A DNA stretch of 13,232 nucleotides from Candidatus Chloroheliales bacterium (GTDB taxonomy: Bacteria > Chloroflexota > Chloroflexia > QHBQ01): positions 1 to 13,232 of the forward strand of contig QHBQ01000479.1 in assembly GCA_003243865.1 (NCBI GenBank), read 5' to 3'. Position numbers and translations under genes: made by a program. The notes beneath the pieces are model-generated. The model had not been told where the DNA came from. It searched no databases and worked only from the letters and a program-made list of their open reading frames with translations. This document shows positions 1-7,500 of the stretch, in pieces. The first letter of the stretch is position 1. Each line of letters opens with the position of its first letter.

Positions 1-461
1 GGCTTGAACTTGCTGTTGCGCAGGTACTGAGCCTTGACCGGCATCCCGATCTTCACCTTCTCGAAGTCAACCCCCACGATGCGACTGAGGAAGAGGGTAT
101 CGAAGCCCTCGAACTCGACCAGGATGAGGGTGAAGGGGGTTTCGTCGAGGAAGGCTTCGCCGCCAAAGTAGCAGGTGGTGAAGGTATGGATGCGGCCCTT
201 GTTGGGAACCTGTTCCCAGGTAGTCGGTGCGCCGCACTCCATGCAGTGCGAGCGAGGGGTGGCAAAGCCGTATTTGCACTTGGTGCAGCGGCTGCCCATT
301 ATCTTGCCCTGGCTCAGGCCAATGAAGAAGGGAGTGTCCTCAGCGTAGCTGTGGATGTAGTCAATCTCGTAGTGGTACTTGATGATCAGCGGGTCGGTGT
401 TGAAGACGATGGTACCCGAATCGGTTTCGGGGAGCTTGAAATCCTTGTGCTTGTCGGCCAT
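1..461 (-). CDS. DUF35 Zn-ribbon/OB-fold protein, thiolase partner (3' end outside window)
   Basis: The first 153 codons are visible; the gene runs off the left edge. The N-terminal half has a rubredoxin-like zinc ribbon with two Cys pairs, CTKC (residues 59-62) and CMEC (73-76). An OB-fold-like segment follows (GRIHTFTTCYFGG, then TPFTLILVEFEG and a VGMPVKAQY-like strand region). This is the DUF35 architecture, known as a small acyl-CoA-binding partner of thiolase-superfamily enzymes: archaeal thiolase/HMG-CoA synthase complexes and the ChsH2 domain that pairs with Ltp2 aldolase in sterol degradation. The ATG at 459-461 is chosen because a strong Shine-Dalgarno (GAAAGGAGGT) lies 6 nt upstream. 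That site overlaps the stop codon of the thiolase-like gene only 16 bp away, so the two genes are almost certainly co-transcribed and probably translationally coupled. The partner's identity supports a role as a bridging or acyl-CoA channel subunit. The family is seen directly; the exact substrate is unknown. Confidence 0.93.
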   Translation of the reverse strand, partial: MADKHKDFKLPETDSGTIVFNTDPLIIKYHYEIDYIHSYAEDTPFFIGLSQGKIMGSRCTKCKYGFATPRSHCMECGAPTTWEQVPNKGRIHTFTTCYFGGEAFLDETPFTLILVEFEGFDTLFLSRIVGVDFEKVKIGMPVKAQYLRNSKFK

Positions 462-477
462 CTGGCGACCTCCTTTC

Positions 478-1740
478 TTATGACCTGGTGCTTTCCATGA
501 TGCTGACGGTGATGTAGGTGCCGGTACCCGCGTGGCTGTGGATTGCGCCGCGCTTGGCGTTCTTCACCTGAATGAAGTCATCGCCGTTGAGGTGCTTGCC
601 GATGGTGTTTTGCAGTTGCCAGAAGGCGAACACTGCCTGCATCAGCCCGGTTGCGCCCACGGGGTGGCCGCAGGCGAGCAGGCCGCCGCTGGGGTTGACC
701 GGCAGCACGCCGCCCAGGGTTGACTTGCCGTCCTCGATGAACTTGCCGCCCTCGCCATACTTGCAGAAGCCCATGTCCTCATAGGTCTGGATCTCGCTGC
801 TGGTGTAGGCGTCGTGCAATTCGACAAAGGAGAGGTCTTCGAGCGGGTTGCGGATGCCCGCCATCTTGTAGGCGAGCTTGGTTGCCATCCGCCCGCCACG
901 GAAAGAGTGGACGCCGGGGTACTTCAGGTTCTTGTAGTCGCTCTCGTTCTCATGCGGCAGGAGCAGCACCTTACCATGCGGGCGGTCAGCCATGCGCATC
1001 GCGTCGGTGCCACTGCCGATGCCGGTGACCAGCACCGGGTCAACCGCGCCCATTTTCTGGGCCATCTCCTCGGTAGCAAAGATGACGCAGGCCGCGCCGT
1101 CCGACATGGTGCAGATGTCGAGCAGGGTGAGCGGGGTGGCGACCATTGTCGTGTTGCGCACATCTTCGACGGTGAGGTTAGCGGGGCTTTGAGCGTAGGG
1201 GTTGTGCAAGGCGTTACCGTGGTTCTTGATGCTGACCTTCGCCAACTGCTCGACGGTGGTGCCGAACTCGTGCATATGGCGCTGTACCATCATCGCATAG
1301 TAGCCACTGTAGAAGCCGCCAACCGGAAAGTCGAAGTTGGTGTCGGAGGCGAGGGCGATGAACTCATTGCCCTTCCAGGTGTTCACGTGCGACATCGTCT
1401 CGAAGCCGTAAGCGACGCAGACGTCCATCCGCCCGCTGGCAACCGACTCCCAGCCCCCCTGGAAACAGAGGCCGCCGGTGGCGCCGCCGCCCTCGATGCG
1501 CTTGCTGGGCTTAGGCACGAGGCCGAGGTAGTCCTGCACCATCGTCGCCGCCTTCAACTGGCGGGTAAAGTGGTCGGAGAAATACGAGGCGACCGAGCCA
1601 TCAATCATGTCCGGGGTCAGGCCAGGGACATCGTTCATCGCATAATCATAGGCCACTTTGCACATGAGCCGAAAATCCTGCTCTGGGTTGGCCTTGCGAA
1701 ACTTGGTAATGCCGCCTGATACCATGTAGACAGGTCTCAT
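478..1740 (-). CDS. Thiolase-superfamily (SCP2-thiolase-like) protein lacking the nucleophilic Cys
   Basis: The protein has 420 residues, normal for the thiolase fold. Family landmarks are clear: the segment from residue 83 to 117 ending in GFETMS, the HDAY motif (309-312), the GHPVGATG loop (358-365), and a Gly-rich C-terminal strand (HAGTGT, 403-408). Residues 86-117 align without gaps to the nucleophile region of biosynthetic thiolases, and residue 86, where the catalytic Cys belongs, is Gly (codon GGC at 1483-1485). A Cys occurs six residues later (C92). The second catalytic Cys near the C-terminus is also absent, while the GHP His (H359) is kept. Ordinary thiolysis or Claisen condensation is therefore doubtful. 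Related Cys-less proteins paired with DUF35 partners, such as Ltp2, are acyl-CoA aldolases, so that is a reasonable alternative (inference). The ATG at 1738-1740 has an AAAGGAGC site 10 nt upstream. Automated annotation would probably say acetyl-CoA acetyltransferase. Confidence 0.9.
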   Translation of the reverse strand: MRPVYMVSGGITKFRKANPEQDFRLMCKVAYDYAMNDVPGLTPDMIDGSVASYFSDHFTRQLKAATMVQDYLGLVPKPSKRIEGGGATGGLCFQGGWESVASGRMDVCVAYGFETMSHVNTWKGNEFIALASDTNFDFPVGGFYSGYYAMMVQRHMHEFGTTVEQLAKVSIKNHGNALHNPYAQSPANLTVEDVRNTTMVATPLTLLDICTMSDGAACVIFATEEMAQKMGAVDPVLVTGIGSGTDAMRMADRPHGKVLLLPHENESDYKNLKYPGVHSFRGGRMATKLAYKMAGIRNPLEDLSFVELHDAYTSSEIQTYEDMGFCKYGEGGKFIEDGKSTLGGVLPVNPSGGLLACGHPVGATGLMQAVFAFWQLQNTIGKHLNGDDFIQVKNAKRGAIHSHAGTGTYITVSIMESTRS

Positions 1741-1798
1741 CCTGGTTGAAGCTCCTTTCTAAGCTGCATGAAACGACGGCTGCATTGCCGTCGCGTTG

Positions 1799-1827
1799 AT
1801 TATAGCAGCCTAGCAGCGTAAAAGCAA
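1799..1827 (-). promoter_or_regulatory. Sigma70-type promoter for the thiolase-like/DUF35 operon
   Basis: On the minus strand, TTGCTT (1827-1822) and a perfect TATAAT (1804-1799) are separated by 17 bp. The expected start is near 1792, giving a leader of about 50 nt before the ATG at 1740. Assigned by sequence only. Confidence 0.6.
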
Positions 1828-1838
1828 ACCCAGTTTGC
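1824..1838. promoter_or_regulatory. Possible operator: 6-bp inverted repeat between divergent promoters
   Basis: GCAAAC, a 3-nt centre CCA, then GTTTGC is a perfect inverted repeat. It overlaps the -35 boxes of both divergent promoters, so one bound regulator could block both. It could also be chance. No regulator gene lies next to it in this window. Confidence 0.35.
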
Positions 1839-1863
1839 AAGACATAACAATGAGGGTTATAAT
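1835..1863 (+). promoter_or_regulatory. Sigma70-type promoter for the gamma-glutamyltransferase gene
   Basis: TTGCAA (1835-1840), a 17-bp spacer and a perfect TATAAT (1858-1863). The expected start is near 1870, about 86 nt before the ATG at 1956. It is back to back with the promoter at 1799-1827; the two -35 boxes are only 7 bp apart. Confidence 0.6.
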
Positions 1864-1875
1864 CAACCTGACGAA

Positions 1876-1953
1876 ATGAAATCCTGCTCCTATCGCCGCC
1901 TGCTCGATACCCTTGAGCGGCTGGCGCTGGGTGCTAGAAATAGAGAGATATAG
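1876..1953 (+). CDS. Possible 25-codon upstream frame ahead of the gamma-glutamyltransferase gene
   Basis: An ATG frame of 25 codons (starting MKSCSYRRLLDTLERL) ends with TAG at 1951-1953, two bases before the ATG of the next gene. It has no Shine-Dalgarno. Its ATG lies only a few bases after the predicted transcription start, so it would be nearly leaderless. The downstream gene also has a weak ribosome site (only GAGAG-like purines), so translation of this short frame could deliver ribosomes by coupling. No recognisable family. It may equally be a chance open frame in a GC-rich leader. Confidence 0.25.
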   Translation: MKSCSYRRLLDTLERLALGARNREI

Positions 1954-1955
1954 AC

Positions 1956-3593
1956 ATGGCCCTACCGATCTACGCTGGCTCCGCAGCCAGCAAGCCGACT
2001 GCACCTACCCGCAGCAGTGGCGGCATGATCGCCACTCCCCACTGGCTGGCGAGTCAGGCCGGGCTGGCGATGTTGCACGCGGGGGGCACAGCGGTGGACG
2101 CGGCGGTGGCCGCCAACGCAGTGCTGAACGTGGTCTACCCGCATATGTGCAGCATCGGCGGCGACTGCTTTATGCTGATTCACGATGCAAACAGTGGCAA
2201 GCTATACGGACTGAACGGCAGCGGGCGCGCGCCAGCGGCGGCGACGATTGCCCGCCTGCACCGGCTTGGCTACGGGGCAATGCCGGTTAGCGGCCCGCTG
2301 GCAGTGACCGTGCCGGGGACGATTGACGCCTGGTCGGTGGCGCACGCCGCCTTCGGCAATCTGAACTGGGCGCAACTGCTCCAGCCCGCGATTGGCTACG
2401 CCCGCGACGGCTTTCCGGTGACATCGCGGCTGCACTACGCGCTGGGGCAGAGCCGTGGCTATATTGGCGGCGACAGCTACGCAGCAGCGGTGTTCTACCC
2501 CGGTGGCTACCTGCCCGCCACTGGCGCTACTCTGCATAACCCCAACCTGGCTCACTCGCTAACCGCGATTGCCGAGGGTGGACGTGACGTCTTCTATAGC
2601 GGCACAGTGGGTCAGGCGATCGCCACCGACATTCAGCGGCGTGGCGGGCTACTCACCCTGCATGACCTTGAGGCGCACCAATCCGACTGGGTTGACCCAA
2701 TTAGCACCACCTATCGCGGCTACACCATCTTCGAGATGCCGCCCAACACCCAGGGGCTGATGACCTTGATGGAGCTAAACATCGTGTCGGGATTCGACAT
2801 GGCCGCGCTGGGCGCGGGTAGCGTGCAGGCGCTGCACTACCAGGTGGAGGCCAAGAAGCTGGCCTTCGCCGATCGAGGGCTAATCGGCGACCCCGCGTTC
2901 GTCAGCGTGCCAGTAGCGCGGATGCTGTCCAGTGACTATGCTGCCGCGCGGCGGGCGGAAATCAACCCGCAGCGGGCCAACAATGCAGTGCAGCGGGGCA
3001 TCAGCGCGGGCGGCGATACCATCTTCCTATGCGTCGCCGATAGTAAAGGCAACCGAGTGTCGCTGATTCAGAGCCTCTACTTCGCCTTCGGCGCGGGGTT
3101 CATGGCGGGCAACACCGGCATCGTAATGCACAATCGGGGCGCTTACTTCCAGCTTGACCCGACTAGCGCCAATGCGCTTGCCCCTGGCAAGCGGCCATTC
3201 CACACCTTGATTCCTGCGATGGCCTACAAAGTGGGTGAGGGGCATCCCAGTTACCTGTTCGGCACGCGCGGCGCGGACGGTCAGCCGCAGACCCAGCTTC
3301 AGGTAGTCAACAACCTGCTCGATTGGGGCATGGATGTGCAGGCGGCGGTCAGTGCGCCGCGCTGGCTACACGGCGGCGCGATACCAAACGGGGTGGACAC
3401 TAACTTGTTGAGCATGGAGAGCCGCTTCCCTTACGCAGTTCGCCACCGCCTGGCGCAGATGGGCCATAACGTTGGGCTTGCGGGCGCGTGGGATGAAACT
3501 ATGGGTCATGCCCACGCCATCGCCATCCACGCCGACGGCACCGTGGAGGGCGCCGCTGACCCACGCAGCGACGGCGCAGCGCTGGGGCTGTAG
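1956..3593 (+). CDS. Gamma-glutamyltransferase family protein (Ntn-hydrolase)
   Basis: The protein has 545 residues, the full length of the precursor family. The large-subunit region includes AGGTAVDAAVAAN (42-54) and NGSGRAP (87-93). The small-subunit start is GGDTIFLCVAD (352-362). T355 aligns with the catalytic, self-cleaving Thr of E. coli GGT (TTHYSVVD); the second Thr of that motif is Ile here, as in many cytoplasmic-type homologues. The conserved APGKRPFHTLIPAM (409-422) and the C-terminal DPRSDG (535-540) follow. Family chemistry is hydrolysis or transfer of gamma-glutamyl groups, for example from glutathione. There is no signal peptide: the N-terminus is short and polar, so a cytoplasmic location is likely, unlike periplasmic GGT. 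An in-frame TAG at 1941 excludes a longer protein, so ATG 1956 is the start. It is transcribed alone, convergent with the DUF2867 gene. The substrate cannot be told from sequence, and acylase-type activity is possible. Confidence 0.92.
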   Translation: MALPIYAGSAASKPTAPTRSSGGMIATPHWLASQAGLAMLHAGGTAVDAAVAANAVLNVVYPHMCSIGGDCFMLIHDANSGKLYGLNGSGRAPAAATIARLHRLGYGAMPVSGPLAVTVPGTIDAWSVAHAAFGNLNWAQLLQPAIGYARDGFPVTSRLHYALGQSRGYIGGDSYAAAVFYPGGYLPATGATLHNPNLAHSLTAIAEGGRDVFYSGTVGQAIATDIQRRGGLLTLHDLEAHQSDWVDPISTTYRGYTIFEMPPNTQGLMTLMELNIVSGFDMAALGAGSVQALHYQVEAKKLAFADRGLIGDPAFVSVPVARMLSSDYAAARRAEINPQRANNAVQRGISAGGDTIFLCVADSKGNRVSLIQSLYFAFGAGFMAGNTGIVMHNRGAYFQLDPTSANALAPGKRPFHTLIPAMAYKVGEGHPSYLFGTRGADGQPQTQLQVVNNLLDWGMDVQAAVSAPRWLHGGAIPNGVDTNLLSMESRFPYAVRHRLAQMGHNVGLAGAWDETMGHAHAIAIHADGTVEGAADPRSDGAALGL

Positions 3594-3615
3594 CCAGGAG
3601 TTGAAAGTTGAAGGT

Positions 3616-3630
3616 GTAGGGGCGCGATAA
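3616..3630 (+). repeat. REP-like palindrome, truncated copy (A)
   Basis: GTAG (3616-3619) is followed by GGGCGCGATAA, matching the left arm of the family consensus. The right arm is missing and AT-rich sequence follows. It lies just after the gamma-glutamyltransferase stop. Probably a decayed copy. Confidence 0.5.
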
Positions 3631-3672
3631 TTAAGATTAACAAAATACAACGGACATTGGCGTAGGGAGGCA

Positions 3673-3696
3673 GGGCGGGATAAATCCCGCCCCTAC
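3673..3696 (-). repeat. REP-like palindrome, inverted copy (B)
   Basis: A perfect 20-nt palindrome (9-bp arms GGGCGGGAT/ATCCCGCCC, centre AA) is followed directly by CTAC, the complement of the family GTAG foot. It therefore lies in reverse orientation. It pairs head to head with copy C downstream. It lies between convergent genes and could also help end transcription from either side, although there is no T-run. Confidence 0.85.
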
Positions 3697-3712
3697 AACG
3701 AGATTTGCGCCA

Positions 3713-3736
3713 GTAGGAGCGCAATTCATTGCGCCC
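3713..3736 (+). repeat. REP-like palindrome, forward copy (C)
   Basis: GTAG (3713-3716) is followed by a hairpin with arms GAGCGCAAT/ATTGCGCCC and centre TC, with one arm mismatch. The 9-nt tail TGATGAAGC (3737-3745) is shared with copy E at 4549-4557. Confidence 0.85.
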
Positions 3737-3780
3737 TGATGAAGCGCCAACAATGTCTGCCATTAAATTGTTAAAGCTCA

Positions 3781-4308
3781 TTACCCCGCCCTGTGGAACA
3801 TCGTCTTCATCATTGCTTGCACGATGAGGCGATGAAAGGGGCGCACTGGCACGAAGTAGATGCGGCCCAGCCAGTTGTTGAAGTGGACGATAGTGGAGAT
3901 AGTGGCGTACCAGCCGTGCTGACCCTGTTGCACCAGCACCGAAACACGATAATCGAGGTGGCGATCATCCTCGCCCAGCAGGATCTCGTTGGCGGCCCGC
4001 TGGTAGATGCGGAAGATGTATGCATACGTCCCTGGCTCCAATGTGATTGGCTGAGGCTGGTCGGGTAGCTCGGTCTTGAGGTGAACTACGCTGACAATGC
4101 GGTTGCGTAGCCAAATCAGCGCCTCGACCCAGCCCAGCCGCGCCATACAGAATGCGCGGGTCACGCTATCTATATCGTGCGGCGCGTCATCGGGCAGGCG
4201 CAGCCGATAGGCGTCGGCGTAATCCACCCTGGCGAACGATCGCGCCGCCAACGAACCTTCCGGTACGCGCACCTTTCTGATGCGTGGCTTGCTCACCTTG
4301 TTTGGCAT
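3781..4308 (-). CDS. DUF2867-domain protein
   Basis: The protein has 175 residues. It resembles the DUF2867 family: a basic N-terminus, the YADAYRL segment near residue 30, a central helix with a VEALIWLRNRIV core, a strand-rich middle, and the ending FVPVRPFHRLIVQAMM, which is typical of the family. No biochemical function is established for it, and I see no catalytic motif or signal peptide. A longer frame could open at GTG 4329, but AGGAGG lies 6 nt upstream of the ATG at 4306-4308 and falls inside that longer frame, so the ATG is preferred. The stop is TAA at 3781-3783. It is monocistronic, with its own strong promoter at 4408-4436 and a leader of about 90 nt that carries a repeat-like GTAG element. 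It converges with the gamma-glutamyltransferase gene. Confidence 0.85.
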   Translation of the reverse strand: MPNKVSKPRIRKVRVPEGSLAARSFARVDYADAYRLRLPDDAPHDIDSVTRAFCMARLGWVEALIWLRNRIVSVVHLKTELPDQPQPITLEPGTYAYIFRIYQRAANEILLGEDDRHLDYRVSVLVQQGQHGWYATISTIVHFNNWLGRIYFVPVRPFHRLIVQAMMKTMFHRAG

Positions 4309-4357
4309 CGTCAACCTCCTGTTCGACACTCACCTGTTGCTCAACTCTTGGTTATCT

Positions 4358-4380
4358 GTAGGGGCTGCGCCGCACGGCAT
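4358..4380 (+). repeat. Possible divergent repeat copy in the DUF2867 leader (D)
   Basis: GTAGGGGC is shared with the family, but the following sequence forms only a short GCCG-CA-CGGC hairpin and not the usual 9-bp stem. It lies between the promoter and ribosome site of the DUF2867 gene, on the opposite strand. Membership in the family is uncertain. Confidence 0.35.
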
Positions 4381-4407
4381 TTTTAGCGAAACACAAGCCT
4401 TTGTGAA

Positions 4408-4436
4408 ATTATACACAATCTTAGACTTGTAGTCAA
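4408..4436 (-). promoter_or_regulatory. Sigma70-type promoter of the DUF2867 gene
   Basis: On the minus strand, TTGACT (4436-4431), a 17-bp spacer and a perfect TATAAT (4413-4408). The match to consensus is 11 of 12, the best in the window. The start is expected near 4401. The surrounding 4385-4520 is noticeably AT-rich compared with the genes. Confidence 0.7.
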
Positions 4437-4523
4437 TGATGGGAGCAGAAATTATATGCAATTCTTATCTTGATGAGGGCTTGTCGGAATGATGGATTAT
4501 GATTCTTGAATGATTTGGTATCC

Positions 4524-4547
4524 GTAGGGGCGTACTGAGGTGCGCCC
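4524..4547 (+). repeat. REP-like palindrome (E) upstream of the GT-C gene
   Basis: GTAG (4524-4527) is followed by GGGCGTAC, centre TGAG, GTGCGCCC, an 8-bp stem with one G-T wobble. It shares the tail TGATGAAGC with copy C. It lies 26 nt before the TTG start of the glycosyltransferase gene, just upstream of its ribosome site. Confidence 0.7.
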
Positions 4548-4573
4548 CTGATGAAGCTAGCAGGGAGATAAGT

Positions 4574-7500
4574 TTGGCCGAGTTGTCGGAGGAGGTAGAG
4601 GCACGCCGAGGCATCGGGCTGGCGGTCAGCAGCCAGGGCTGGTGGCTGCGGCTGGCAATCAGCCTCGTGCTGGTCGGCTGGTTTGCGGCGGTGGCGTGGG
4701 GGATGCTAGGGTCGTTCGACCTCATTGAGCTGAGCCGCAAGTTGCTTACCTTCGCGCCAAACGGGCCACTGTCGCGCATCTTTGCAGTACCGCAATGGGA
4801 TGCGCTCATAGCTCACACCCTGCTCTTGCTCGCCGCGACCTGGCTAACCTTGCTGGTTGGCGCAGTCGGGGTGGGGGCGGGACGGCTGCTCGGCCTGCGC
4901 CTCGGCGATGAGTCGCCGCTACTCGGCATCGGGCTGGCGGGCGCGCTCGGCTATGCGGTGGCCTGCCTACTCTTCACCCTGCTGACCCTGGCGGGGCTGC
5001 TCTACGACTGGCTGGTCTGGACCCTGACTATCGCCGCCTCGCTCGGCACTCTGTTCTGGCTGCTGCGACGGCGCTTGCTCATTCCCTGGTGGCGACGCCA
5101 CACCCTAGACGCAGCACTGGGCCGCGCCCTGGGCGAGGCGCGTCACCCGCTGCGCAACTTCGTGCCGCTTGTGCTGCTGCTGGCGACTGCCCTCAGTGCG
5201 TTGTTGGCCCTGGCAACCGCGCTGGCCCCGCCGGTGCTGTATGACACAATGCTCTACCACCTGGCCCTGCCCCGCCAGTACGTGGCCCATCACGGCTTCG
5301 TGCCGGTCTACAGCGAGATGGTGATAATGTTCGCTGAGGGCATGGAGTTCATCTACACCTGGCCGCTGACCCTGTTCGGCGGCGGCAACTGGGCGGCCGG
5401 TTCGGTAGCCGGGCTGCTGCACTGGTGGATGGGCATCCTCACCGCGATGGGGGTATACGGCTTCTCCCGCGCATTGGGCCTTAGCGGGCGGGTGGGACTG
5501 CTGGCAGCGGCGGCCTTCCTGGCGCAGCCCCTGGTCAACCGCGAGATCGGCACCGCCTACGTGGATGTGGGCAACGCCTTCTTCACCCTATTCTGCCTCT
5601 ACGCCCTCTATCGCTGGTGGCAAACTGAGCGCACTGGCTGGTTGACCGCCGCCGCGCTGCTGGCTGGCACGGCGACGGCAGTCAAGGTGTTCGGCGCCCC
5701 GCTCATCCTGGTGACAATGTCGGTGGTAGCAGGCAAGTGGTGGATTAAGCGTACAGGGCGTGATAAATCACGCCCCTACAACGCCGATGATGTAGGGGCG
5801 CAATTCATTGCGCCCAACCCAGCCGATCTAGGACCTACGGCAAGGGCCTGGAAATCACCTACCAGGCGCTGGGCGCAATTCATTGCGCCCAACCCAGCCA
5901 ATATAGGGGCGCAATTCATTACGCCCCACGCTACACCTACGGCAACGCTTGTCCGTTCGGGTAGATATCTGAGGCTGGCGGCTGTGGCGGGGATAATCGG
6001 AGCTTTGACCGCCTGCTACTCGTACATCGCAAGCTGGATTGTGCTGGGCAACCCATTCTGGCCGGAGTTGAACAACATCTTTCACGGCTGGAACAGCCCA
6101 ATTGCCGATGCCAACTACAAGCAACTCGTCAGTTACCTCCACTCGGTTGACCAGGGGCCGATGAACTTCAGCATTGGTGGGATGCTCAAATATCTGTTCT
6201 GGAACCTGTGGATTGATGAGGCCAGCCCGATGCGTGGTGGCGTCATTGTGCCGCGCACCGTGCCAATCACGACTGCAATGCTGCCGGTCGCCCTGCTGAT
6301 GGGCGGCTGGGCGATCGTCAAGATGGCGCGGGGGCGGCAATCGGCGGTGCAGGGTGGTGGCAATGTAGGGGCGCAATTTATTGCGCCCAACCAGGGCGAT
6401 ATAGGGGCGCGATTCACCGCCCCCAACCCGGCGCTATGGTGGGGGTTCGGCTACGCGCTGGCGTTCACCGTCCTCTGGTTTCTGGTACAGGGGCAGCGCC
6501 GCTACATCCTGTTCACCCTGCCGCTGGTGGCCGCTGGGCTGGGCTGGGTATACGAACGACTGCGGGCAAAGCTGCCGCTGGCCGGGCTGGGCTTTAGCGT
6601 GTTCCTGGTCGTGCTGATGTATGTCGCCACCCTGTCGAACCTGGCGTTCAACAATCGCGCCTTCCCCAACATTTATGGCTTCGTTGATGACCGCTTCTAT
6701 ATCCTCGAAGGAGCGACTATCCGCCTCGGCGAAGGCGGGCAGACGATGCTCTATCTCAACCGCGTGGCCCCGCCCGATCAGACGGTGCTGATTACCGAAC
6801 TGACCGCCCCGCTCTACTACCTGGGCCGCGATTATGTGATGAGCAATCCGGGCTGGGACGACTTCCTCTATTACGGCACGTTGAAGACGGCGGACGACTT
6901 TCTGGCGCGGCTGAACCATTATAACGTCAGCTACCTGGTGGATTTGCGCGAGCAGAAGTATCTCGCGCCGCTGATGCAGCAGGGGATGTGGCAAGGGCGC
7001 GATAAATGTATGCATCTAGTCTATACCCAGGGCAACTGGTACACCTACCAGCGCGACGTGCCGCCGCCCGCAACCGGCCTGCAGCTAGGGCCGGAGGCGG
7101 GGCGAGTCGGCGTGGTCGGCTTCGGCGGCGGGGTGCCGCCCGACCTGAACGCAATCAACCTCGATGGTCTCGACCGACTTAAGCTAGACACCCTGCGCGG
7201 GCTGAATACTATCGTAGTCAAGCGCAACCTGCCATCATCTGAGGCCCACACCTACCTCGATGTGCTGGCGGTCTACGCGCCCGATGCGGCCACGATTGAC
7301 CAGCGGCTGGCGCAGAGCGCGACGCTGGTGGGCAGCGCCGCCGATTACAACGTCTATCGCGTGGATAGGGTTGACCTGCCCACCGTGTTCGGCCTGCAAC
7401 CGTTGCTAATCCAGCCCCGCGACTGGCGGATCACCCTCGATGAAAGCAAGGCGGCGACGCTGGCGCAAGGCAAGGCATTGAGCGTGACCCTGCCGCTGGC

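Noticed and set aside
814..1719. A 301-codon plus-strand frame opposite the thiolase-like gene
   Set aside because: It mirrors a clear conserved gene. The product is low in recognisable motifs, and long antisense frames are expected at this GC content.
3594..3780. CRISPR-like array suggested by repeated palindromes
   Set aside because: Repeats differ in orientation and spacing, spacers are irregular, and there are no cas genes; they fit dispersed REP-like elements.
4309..4329. GTG at 4329 as the start of the DUF2867 gene
   Set aside because: The best ribosome site (AGGAGG) lies inside that extension and is ideally placed for the ATG at 4308.
4470..4500. A plus-strand promoter for the GT-C gene (TTGATG with GATTAT)
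   Set aside because: Spacing is 19 bp and the -10 match is poor; the region is AT-rich, so weak matches are expected.
6994..7010. GGGCGCGATAAAT inside the GT-C gene as another palindrome copy
   Set aside because: Only the left half matches; there is no pairing right arm and no GTAG or CTAC foot. Probably chance or too decayed to support.
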